Below are positions 43,371 to 62,510 of a stretch of DNA of 64,000 bases, one piece after another (the stretch's first letter is position 1; every line of letters begins with the position of its first letter). The notes beneath the pieces are model-generated. The model was not told the origin of the DNA and did not search any database. It saw nothing but the letters and a program-made list of their open reading frames with translations. The translations under genes and the position numbers were made by a program. Source of the stretch: Rhea pennata (Eukaryota; Chordata; Aves; Rheiformes; Rheidae); NCBI RefSeq assembly GCF_028389875.1, contig NC_084671.1, positions 26,071,083 to 26,135,082 on the forward strand, in the 5' to 3' direction.

Positions 43371-43760
43371 ATGAATGGAGAGTGAGGGCAGAGCACGCGC
43401 TCTCAGCGCTCGCCAAGCACAAAATGGAGGCGGGGCGGCTGTGGCCGTTGGCAGCTCGCGCTGCCGCCGTTGGCACCGACCACAGCTGGCCGACCTGGGG
43501 GGAGGAGGAGGCTGGGCGGGGCTTCCCCGCGCCGAACTGCGAAATGGATGCGTCCGTACACCCCACCCCCTTAGAGTGACACTACAACGCGCTAGCCAAT
43601 GGCAGAGCGGCACCCCCCAGCCACGTGAGGGTGTCTTCCCCCCCTCCCTTCCCGGGGGGGGGGGTGTCATACACAGGTGGGGGCGGGGGAGCCCCGCGCC
43701 CCGCCCGCTCGCGGCGCGCCGAGCGCCCCTCCCACGCGCTCTCGGGAGTGTTTGTCCTCG

Positions 43761-43782
43761 CACGTGCGCCGCGTCACGTGAC
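43761..43782. promoter_or_regulatory. AMMECR1L: Paired CACGTG E-boxes
   Basis: CACGTG at 43761-43766 and GTCACGTGAC, a perfect 10-bp palindrome, at 43773-43782 lie 14 bases apart, start to start. A third CACGTG is at 43622. Such sites are bound by USF, MYC/MAX or TFE-family bHLH-zip proteins; which one acts here is not decidable from sequence. Confidence 0.65.
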
Positions 43783-43839
43783 GGGGAGGGAGCCCGGCCC
43801 CCGCGCGCGACGGCCGACCCGGAGCGGAAGTCCGCGACA

Positions 43840-44250
43840 TCTATGGTTTCGGGGGAGGGAAGACTGTCCTCCCTTCTCTATGGTCGGGCTGGTTCCGCGG
43901 GGCCGACGGGAGGCTGGCGGACTGTGTACATTTTTCCCTCATTACCTCACTATCAGGGAGGAGGCTGCCGGGATAGCGGCGGACCTTCCCCCGGCCTCGC
44001 TCCAGTCCGCCCGCTCCCCGCGCTGCCCGGCGGCCCTGGGAAGCCCGGCGCCCGGCCTGGCTGCGGCGGGCGCTGCCCTCCTCCCCCGCCCGCCGGGCCC
44101 GCTTCTCCAGAGAGCCCCGCCCCGGCCCATGGCTCCATGAAGCGGGAGAAGAAGGAGGCGGCGGCGGGGAAGCAGCGGCGGCGGCGGCTGGGCTGAGGCG
44201 GAGGAGGAGGAGGAGGGAGAAGCCGCGTCCGGCCCCGGGCGGGAACGGAA
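43840..44250 (+). other. AMMECR1L: AMMECR1L non-coding first exon with short upstream frames (inferred)
   Basis: GGAACGGAAG|GTGGGG at 44250/44251 is a possible donor. The coding sequence begins only after the acceptor at 46349, so an upstream exon is needed. Two short upstream frames lie here: M-A-P (44129-44140) and a 19-codon basic peptide (44137-44196). The 5' limit is a guess. Confidence 0.4.
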
Positions 44251-46349
44251 GGTGGGGGAGGGGGCACCGGGAGGGGGGCGCAGCGGGGCCCGGGGGGCAG
44301 CGGGGCGCCCCCTCCCCCCGCGCGGCGCTCCGCGGCCCCGGGCGCCCCCTGGCGGCGCCGCCGCGCTCCCGCCGCCGGGCGGGCCTGCGCCGCGGCGGCC
44401 GCCGGTGCCGGCAGCGATCGGTGCGCGGCGCCGGGACGCCGCGTGGGGCGAGGAGCCGCTGCCGGGGCGCGGCGCCGCCTCCCCGCGGGCGGGCGGGCGC
44501 GGAGCTTGCGCCCGGGCCGCGCTCGGGGGCCGCGCTCGCTGCGGGAGCGCGCCGCTCGGGGCTGAAGTTTCCTCCCTGGGCGGGAGGAGCGGGGGGACGG
44601 GTCGGGGAAGGCCTCCGCCCGCGGCCCCGCGCCGCTGCCGCCCGCGGCCCGGGGTGCAGCCCGCTCGGTGGGGGCGTTTCGGCTGCCTGTAGCAGCTGAC
44701 AGAGTGACAAACGTCCGGGAGCGGCAGAAGATCCCTTCTGTGTCGTTCCCCTCCAAATCTTCAATTTAAAATGAAAAGTTACGGTTTCAAAAAAAATACA
44801 TAAATGACTTTTTTTTTTCCTGAAATGGAGATAGCCATAGGGACAGCTTGGAAAGGCTAATCTATCTCCGCAGCTGTCGCTGAAGCATTGTAGCATAACT
44901 CTTCATAGGTGCTGATGTTTACTTTGTCCAAGTTATCCTTTGTGTGTGTGTATGTGGTTATGAAGGTGGAGATCAGAGTGAAATGGGTAATTTTCATTAT
45001 GTCTTGTTAGTTGTTCCTCATGCTGATTATCTTTCTAAAACGTTGCGCTTAAGCACTCTAAGCATGTTGTTTTGAGACACATCATCTCCTACCCATCTCG
45101 AACCAGTTCTGCTTCAGCTTATCATTGTATCACACTTAGGATGGCTGAAGAAACTTCATGGATAAAGTTTAGATTCTTTGCATGGGCAGAGAAGGAAGAG
45201 AGTTTTCATAAAAAGAATTTCTGTCCATAGTGGGTTTTTTTTCCCCCTCTGTCCTGTGTACCTCCTCTCAGTTCACTCATCAGTTAAATATTTGGAAGAG
45301 TTGGAGGGAGGATCCAGTGGTTACAGCAGTGGCTGGGCACTCAGGAAGCCTGAGGTTGGCTTCCATCTCTTCATGCCGTTTTGCGTGATGGAAGCATCTG
45401 CTCCTTTAGGCCCGTTTGACAGCGAGGGATCTCCTCCCTCCCTCCCTTTGCGTGTTTAATACCATCATCGCCATGAGATCTGTTCTTACCTTTGCAAGTT
45501 CCTACCGTTGACTTGTGGCCCTTGTCTGTTATACCGATTTCTTTTTTCATGGCCCAGCCTTTCCTCCCGGTGGTGGTTTCACCCTCCTCTGTGATGCGAG
45601 AGCGATCGTTCTCGTCTCCGTAGCGGGCATTCTGTTTGTTTCTCCTCTCCACCGTTACCGCTTCCCTCTGCTCAGGCGGTGCTCAGTCCTCAGCGCTCTC
45701 TCTTCTGTATATCCTGGCTGTACGCTCGAGGTGTCTGCCTGTGGGCACCATTGACTTTATCTTGGAAAGTAAATGCAGGTTCTGGTTCTTGGGGTTGCTG
45801 TGTTTGGGTCTGGGAAACAGTCCATTGTTTAGAAAGTGCTGGTTCGATGTTTGTAGCTGCTCTTTGTGTCTTGATCAGGCCAGAGCTAAATCAAGAGGAG
45901 CGTGTCTGGGAGTCCAAACCAGGTGGTGTGATGCAAAGTCATTACTCTGCCACTGAGAACGAGGAAGGGAAATACTTTTGTGGTGGTTAAGTGGTAGATT
46001 GTTTGCCACTGGTACAGAAATGTTAACCAAGGAGGAATGAGTGATCCAGGAAAGTAGTGAAGGGAATATATAGTTTGTTTGTGTGTTGTTTTTTTTCCCC
46101 TCCTCTTCTCCTTCAATTTCACTTCCCTTATGAGAAGACTGCCAACCACTTTTTTTGTAAAGAGGTGCCTGTTTGCTGAATTGGTCTTAGTTCCGTACTT
46201 AGGTGTGAGTTGCAAGGTTTTTTCACCTCTTTTTTTGTGAAGACAAATCTTCTGAATCCTTAGCAAAAGCAAGGAAATGACTGTTGATTTTTCGCCTAGC
46301 GTGACTGTTCTATGTATTGCCTTTTTTTTCTTCTTCCTCTTCCTGCCAG
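44251..46349 (+). other. AMMECR1L: AMMECR1L first intron (5' end inferred)
   Basis: About 2.1 kb, CpG-rich at first and then ordinary sequence. It holds no recognised exon or repeat. Frames at 45178-45990 have no known product. Confidence 0.5.
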
Positions 46350-55193
<8,844 letters not shown>

Positions 55194-57804
55194 CACACGG
55201 CTGCATGACCAGTCCCACCCCCCAGTTGCTGCCAACGGCTACGACATCATTGGGGCAGATGCCTCTTCTTCCTGGTCCAGTTACTTCTATTACTGCACCA
55301 TTTTATGATGCTAGCTTCCGTTGCCAAGTCTGCCTTCCAGCTGACCTGGGGGGAGGATGAGAGCATGACAGAACTTGAGGGGCCCAAGCCTTATCTCAGC
55401 CTTCCCTCCGAATGGGGGTTCAGTTGGATTGGGGCTCCGTGTCTAGGAACTGTCATGAGGTGCAGAAGACCTCTAGGAGTGGAAGTGCCACTTCAGATTG
55501 ATCTGTTCTCGTGTGTTACCGACACTTTGGAAACTTGAGTTGTTTGTTGTGGAAGCCCCCCAGATCAAGTAGGAGCATTCCCCTGGCAGCCTGGGCAACG
55601 GAGTCCAACAAAACATTTTTTTAGGTTATTTTTAATTTTTTTTAACCTCTGGTATCTGTTGTGTACCAAGAGCTGATTGCAGTCCCCACACATCACAGGT
55701 GGACATTATGATATGGGGAGGGTTGAACGTCTGGATAGCACCCCATCCTCATGGACAGAAAACTCTTAAAGATGTGAAAAACTTTGGATGGCATTGTAGA
55801 TGAATCCATTATTTAAGTAAACCCCAGAAGGTTTTAATTCGCAGATCCTACTGTAGGTTGGATTCTCTAGAACTCCATTTGGTTCACAGTTTGCGGGGTT
55901 TTTAGACAGTGCTTTGTAATGTAGCCTGCTATGAAACAGAATGCTGTTACGCCTGTAAGAGAGCAAAATGTTAAACGCTGTTTACATGAAGGACCAGGTC
56001 CTTGGGTGGCCCTGCACAGTCTTCTCTGTTACTGCTGTTACTACTAAGTTTTGTGTTCAAATGTTTGTAACGGAGCCTGACTGGATTAGGGTTGGGGAGG
56101 GATTTGCAGGGCATTGCCTGTAGTCATACCAGTGAGACTAGTGACTGAAATTTGTTTAACTTAAGCAAACAGTCTCGGGGACCTTCCTTTTTATAGGACA
56201 GCCACTTTCTCTCGGGTGACTATGGATCTTGAGAATTGTCAGTATTCCAGTTTATAGCAGGACTATGGAATAAAGCTATGTAGTTTTGCTGGTAAGTTAC
56301 TATCTTACACTGTTTAGTCGTTACCACATCAAGGCAATGGGGGGGGAGGGGGGATCTGTATAACCCAAAGTGTATGAAACTCATGTGCATTGTGTATTTC
56401 TTCTCCCGTCGTTGATGATTACAAGAAATACTCTCTTCTAAGAGAAAGATACAAGTTATCCGGTTGTCATTCTTCAGAGTCATTGAGGGATGTCATAACT
56501 GTAAATTATGAAACCCCTCAATGAGGTCACTGGATTTAAAAATTACATTTGATTTTTGCAAATATTTGAAGGGTCAGCAATGATGAGGAAAGAAAATATA
56601 AGTGCATAGCAGAGTAATGGCTATTTGGTTGCATATATCTTTGAAGTTTGTTTGTGTGTGGTAATGATGGCTTTTAAAGCTGGCTGGTGTTTAAGCCTGA
56701 AGTTCTGATGAGTTCTCCCCTGGCATTACAGGGGACAGGCTGGATAGAAACCTCAAAACTGCATGCTGCTGCTCCTTCTGGTTCTAGAGAAGTGAACAGA
56801 ATCCTGCAGTTTTGCTTCATAGCGGTGTCGTGTTCTCCTGCTGCTGGGGATACAGACGTGAGGGAAAGGAGGGGGTCCTATTCTGGATAACGGTGCAATA
56901 TCGACCCAGCTTTCCTCCTGTACTGGGTCATTCTTACAAATTGCCACTTTTCCCTTGTGATGTTGTTGAAAAGCAATTGAAGATTAAGGGATTGTTTCAT
57001 GATTTCCTGCTGCTGAGAATAAATCAGTCTTGTTACAAACTCGAGTGGTTTGTAATTACTCTCCCAGGTGCCCTGGAGTGATGGGGGAGGGTGGGGTCAG
57101 CTTTGGACATACCACTCACCTTTCAGCTGTCAAACAGTATACATAGGGCTACACTCATTAACGTTCCAAGTGTTCTATGTTAGAATTTAATTTCTAAAAG
57201 GTTTTAAAAGAGCAAAAAAAATGGTGCTAAAACTTCACCCCTGAGCACGCTCAGTGAGACTGGTCATGCAGGCATATAGTGCCAGGCTTTTCAATTCTAT
57301 TGTTTCTTTTTCAAACATTTGCCCTGTTCTGTGTCTTCGACAGTGTATAGTGTTTTCCTGATTTCACTTATTTGAATAGGGGATGACTAAGAGGTGGGGT
57401 GGGGAGGGTTAGCTGTCATTTTTAAAGAACAGAATTTTAGGATTGAGTGACTTGGTTGGTTTAAGTCTGAAGTGGGCTGGATGGTTTTGGACTGGGGAGG
57501 CGTTATCCCCTTCCACTTCCATTTCCCCACTCAGTCTGTTTAAAAAAAAAAAAAAAAGCCTCTAAATATGTACCATGTTCTTGTCTTCTTGCAGTGAGAA
57601 GAGGAGCTAGCAGATCAGAAATACTGGTCTGCTGCCTAAGAAACAGGCGCTCTCAGCTTTAGTCCCGTAAGGATCCAGCTATAAAATCAATTGAAAAGTG
57701 TGTCAATAGTTCAGCCATCTCAGAAAAATGTCTGACAAGGGATGGGTGGGTCTCAGAAATAATCCCATTTCTAGATCATTATGTGGCGGCTATGCATAAG
57801 GATG

Positions 57805-57862
<58 letters not shown>

Positions 57863-58620
57863 TTTTCAGTTGCCTAAAGATGGAGGCAGCCAAAATCAAT
57901 GACCAATGCAATTTAGGAATTTCTCTGTGGTTATTTAGCTGGGACAGCAGGCTAGAACTGTTCCTTCTCAAAGCAGTTCTCACCCGGTTTGCTCTGGATT
58001 TAACTCATCCTTAGTAGCAAGTGCCTTATGGTCTAGAAGGGCTTATTCTTATGACAACCACAGCTGAGAAATAATCTTACTGCAATTATGAATTGTCTTT
58101 GTTTTACAGTAAATACAGGAGAATGTCTTTGATCACTGGAGTCTGTCAGTGTTGGAATGTTTCCACTGTGAGGTTCTTAACCTTTTCTTTCTGATGTTAA
58201 ACAGTCAATCTCAACTGAGGCCATTTCACTTTGGAAAGGTTTTATTGTCAAAGTATCACATATCTACGATTTATAAGAACAAAAGTACTCTGTAAGAAAA
58301 TCTAAGGGTTCATTTTAACCTTTGCACAGGATGATTTGTTTTCATAGTACATTAACATCTGCATTCTTCACTGACTATTAGTACTGTTTTCTGTTTGTAT
58401 TCTGGGACCTACATGTTCTTCTTTTTTTTGCGGGGGGGAGGGGATTAATTTATTTTCTTAAAGCAGACCTCTTTTGACCTTCAGTGCAGAGATGTCAGAC
58501 CAATTCTTTGTATTACACTTGGTTGCCTCCTACCTATATAGTAACTTCTGAGTGTAAATAATTGAACTCTATCCTCTAATGAAGTATTGTAGAGAATAAA
58601 TCATAATGGATAAAGATCAT
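55194..58620 (+). other. AMMECR1L: AMMECR1L 3' UTR, probably up to 3.4 kb
   Basis: AATAAA signals are at 56269-56274, 57018-57023 and 58595-58600. The second and third are followed by T/G-rich sequence and look usable. A Pumilio-type TGTAAATA is at 58553-58560. An A49 run lies at 57811-57859. Which cleavage site is used cannot be read from sequence. Confidence 0.5.
57811..57859 (+). repeat. Homopolymer run, 49 A
   Basis: A run of 49 A downstream of the AMMECR1L stop codon. No retrocopy body or flanking duplication is recognised, so I do not call an insertion. Confidence 0.9.
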
Positions 58621-61600
58621 TTGTACTGTCCTCTTTATGTGGTTTCTCACAGCCTTGATGGGGAGCAAGACAAAATCTTGCTCATCAAGAGACAAAAAAT
58701 GTACTACATTGTGTATGAATACCAAGCTTCTAAATACCCTTCCCATTTAGGACCATGGAAGTTTTCAGCATAGGCTAGTAGCTGTCTGGGAACACAAAAA
58801 TAATCAGACTGGCTTACTAGAAGGAAGTGGAGATAGTAAGAAAATTAAAAAAACCATGTATCTAAATGCTTTTCATTATTAATGTGTAGCAAAGTATCCT
58901 GAAAAACATTAATCTGACATTAACCCCATTCCATTAGCTGTCATGATGTGTCATATATGGCTCCTACATGCTGAATTCTGTAGCATGCTAAAAATCCTGA
59001 ATTTGTAGATCCAGTTTAAACTGCCAATAGTGTTTTTTGTTTGTTTTTTTTTGTCTTCAAGTGATCTTAAAAAATAACTTAATTTCAGGAAGAAAAGTTC
59101 CATCCTTTCAGATTTTTGCTAACTGTTTGAATGTTTGCTTTGGGACAAGATCAACTGAATTATTATAATAGTTTTAAAGTAAGCTTAAACATATTTTCCA
59201 TACACTTGCAGGTTGCCCATTGCCCATTTCTGATCTATGGCAAGGATCCTACATTTCCTGTTCGTGGTTTTTGGTAAGGGCAGCCATGGCTATCAATGAA
59301 GAACAGGTATAATACCCCCCGACACACCAAAAAAAAAAAAAAAGTGTGTGTGGGATGATTTGACTTAAATATGCCTGGGAAGCTCACTGACTTGAAACTC
59401 TAAAAAGCGTGTAATCTAACAATTAGACTTCCCAGGAAGATTTAAGAAATGAAGTAGGCAAAAACAAAAAATAATTTGCGGTAAATATGCTTCTGGTACT
59501 AGTGAAGCTAGAAGGTAAATTCCTTAAGCGGTATGAAAAGTGGGATGAAGACTCTGGCTAAGATGAGCTTCACGTGACTAATTTTAAATTCTGAGGTCAA
59601 CCATAAAACTAGCATCCACTGTTCTCAGATAAGCTACAAAGCATCTTCTTTCAACTTGTGCCAACTAGAATATAGTGACTTCTGTGTGTATTTTTTGGCA
59701 TATATATTACTTGATTTTTTTTTTTCACATTTAAACAGTCTGGCCTAAAATTTGTCCAGTACTTTTCATCAGAGGTTCTTTTATGCAGGTATCACTGTGA
59801 CTGTAGTAACCTTCAGCAACTCACTGGGAAGATGAGTTCAGGTTGAAGCAAATGTACACAAGATCGCATACTAAATAATTCAGCTTCTAATAAATGTAGA
59901 GCACCAGGGTAATTCTCCAGAAAACACTTTATTCTACGTTCACTTCTGTTTGAAGTAATAAACAAGAAGAATTACTCATTTAGCATTAGCTTTCTTCTAA
60001 AAACAAGTTACAAAAGATGAGGAGAAACCTCTTAAAGATACTTGAAATTAAGATTACTTGCACATTTTTATTCACAATTTAGAATTCTATTTTTATACAA
60101 GGTTTATATTAAAAACTGCCTTCTCAAAGGTACAGGTTAAAACCAAAACACTTGGTTTTCAATCAGTCCATATTTATGCTGATATACTTCTCTGGCTTAT
60201 AAATTCTGCTCTCGAGTTGTAGTACATGGATCAGTGAGATACTGAGCTTTGTTCACAAACTGTTTCTGCAACAATTTGTGACAAGATGAGCTTTGAATAT
60301 GTTTTGATGATTGCTCTCAAAACACAGAAAGCCCAGAAGCCTACTGTTACCATGCTCCTTAAAATAAATATGTAACCCTATGAACTGATGATCAATACCC
60401 AGACAGTCAAATCATAGTTTTTCTTTAAATATGGTTGGCCTCACTACTTTTATAATCAGATGAATTCTGATGTAAATTATGTATTGTACAACCAGTCAAT
60501 AGTATTTTTAGATGTCATATATACATATTAAACTTATCAGATTCTGCAATAGCCTTTTTTTACATTGAGGTTTATTATCATTTTATTATTTGATATTAAT
60601 ATAACTTTATATTACTAATATATGCTCATTCTAGTTTTGAGTATATAATTCTAAAAGAAGTAAAAATAAGGTAAAATGCTGTGAAAACATAAATTTGAAG
60701 AATTGTACATAGAAGACTTTAATGAAATTATAGTCAAGGAACACAAATTAAAAAATGTTTATCTTGTGCAATAATGGTTACTATGGCACACATTAATTAG
60801 AGCGGGTGAAATTATTTCCACAGGGGAGTTGATCTATTTCTATCAAATGCTAGAGATGCTGATGACTTGATGAAAAAGAATTTAAAGTTTTGATATCCTA
60901 ATCTTACTAATCTTGATCTGTCAAAATTCTTGCATTTTTTAAAAGTTGGGGGATGGCACTCCACACAAAAATAATTACTGCTAGAAAGCTGAAAAAGTAA
61001 GATAGACTGTTAGCAAGTCAGGACTGTTTTCGGACAGAAATCCTAACAGGATTTCTCTTCCTGGTGAAACAGATAAAAAGCAAAGGATATTACAGAATAC
61101 TGTTTATGCTCATACTGTTAATGAAACATCCTTGCTATTAGATCTTCCTACATTTTATCGCATAGAGATTTTTAAATAAATGCTTTTTGTACAGACCTGT
61201 GTTGTTGCAGTTGTTATTGTGTTTATTTTTAAACTGTGCCAACACAGAAATTGCCATGGTGGGTCTAACCAACAATCCCTTAATACCCTGTCTCCAATAA
61301 ATGACAATACTTTTTGACCTAGAATGTGTAATTGTAGTGGCTCCTAGATGATTAAAAAAAATGACCAAATTATTATTATTTTTTTGCATCTGTTCATTTT
61401 AGGAAGTTTTGTGCATGTTCATTGGTCATATCCTATTTCACTCACATTAATCTATTGCATTATCCTTTTCTATGTACCTTTTCCAATTCAATTCATAAAT
61501 GCTACTTAAACAGTCATTATAAGAGAAGAAGCCACTACATTTTAAAAAAGGAAAAGACAGGCATTTTGTTACATTTGTTATGTTTAAGTGATTGATCAAA

Positions 61601-62329
61601 AATCCTGTGTTCTTTAACTGTATTTTTGAAATTCTACAAAAAAAAAGATGGAGAAGAAGCAGGTTCCGTATCCGACTATTGTCGCCAGACCTCAACAAAA
61701 CCCACTCATGATGATGAATCTTTATCTTTCACGATAGCATCTTTTTCTGTACCTTTAAACCCTTGCAAGTGTCTGGCTTTTTGTTAATTGTTTCAGTTTT
61801 CATACACTTAAGTAGAAAGCTAATTGGGAAAAAAAAAGAGGAAAAAAAAAAAAAAAGAAATTCATAACCTAAACCTCCACAAGCTCAGCAGAGAGGTTAT
61901 CTGAGAAGCCATCCGGATTCCCAGTTATTTTATATGCTTCTCTTGTCAATCTGGCATGGATTTCCTTGCTTTCTTGTAAATGAAATGGTTTAATTTGCCA
62001 GATGTTGCCCAAGATATTTTTATTCCATCTTTCTGCTTGTACCACTTAGCAAATTGGTTCGCAACGAGTTTCTCCACCATGCTTCTCTATCTAGTCAACA
62101 AATGTTAAAGATCTAAGTTTTGGTCCCTATATATTCTTACAGCTTATTCTCAGTGCGTTCCTTCCAGCAGCACGTAGGAAGCAATTCCCTGAGGCACAGA
62201 TGCAAGTCTGTGAGGAGTTCTGTTTCATCGTAAATCCCCCGCAGTCTATTTTTGCTTTTCTTAAAGGGTGCAGGATGACACAGTGAGGTCTGATAAGACG
62301 ATTAGTTTAAGACTCTTAGGCTGGTTAGG
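58621..62329. other. Intergenic stretch between AMMECR1L and POLR2D
   Basis: About 3.7 kb of A/T-rich unique sequence with several AATAAA-like matches (near 59889, 59956 and 61293) and A-rich runs near 61827-61858. No gene, transposon or RNA gene is recognised. Minus-strand frames at 61138-61389 and 61447-61698 have no identity. Confidence 0.6.
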
Positions 62330-62437
62330 CACCTAGACGCGCCCGCGCCGCCTCGCCGGCTCCCCCCGGCGGGGCGCCGAGGGGCCGCGGAGCGCCGCGC
62401 CTTCCGGGCGCGCACGTTTCCGGTGCCGGGTGAGGCG

Positions 62438-62510
62438 ATGGCGGCGGGCGGCAGCGACCCGCGGGCGGCCGACGTGGAGGAGGACGCCTCGCAGCTGGTC
62501 TTCCCCAAAG
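62438..62510 (+). CDS. POLR2D: POLR2D exon 1, residues 1-25
   Basis: ATG at 62438 in GGCGATGGCGG and donor AAAG|GTGCGC at 62510/62511. It encodes the acidic N-terminus [20 protein letters not shown], as in human apart from a Gly/Ala change. Confidence 0.95.

Larger units (their letters stand above)
43380..44700. promoter_or_regulatory. AMMECR1L: CpG island and promoter region of AMMECR1L
   Basis: A CpG-dense island with a CCAAT box (43596-43600), three CACGTG E-boxes (43622-43627, 43761-43766, 43775-43780), an ETS-like CGGAAGT (43825-43831) and many GC boxes. No TATA box is apparent. The start site is inferred to lie near 43.8-44.0 kb. Confidence 0.75.

Noticed and set aside
43841-44896. Minus-strand frames of 351 and 267 codons and plus-strand frames of 273 and 171 codons
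   Set aside because: Stop codons are rare in this CpG island, so long frames open by chance in most frames. The products are low-complexity Arg/Pro/Ala/Gly with no family resemblance.
57811-57859. Poly(A) tract as the tail of a processed retrocopy
   Set aside because: No upstream cDNA-like body with intron loss and no flanking direct repeats were visible. Birds also have few processed retrocopies.
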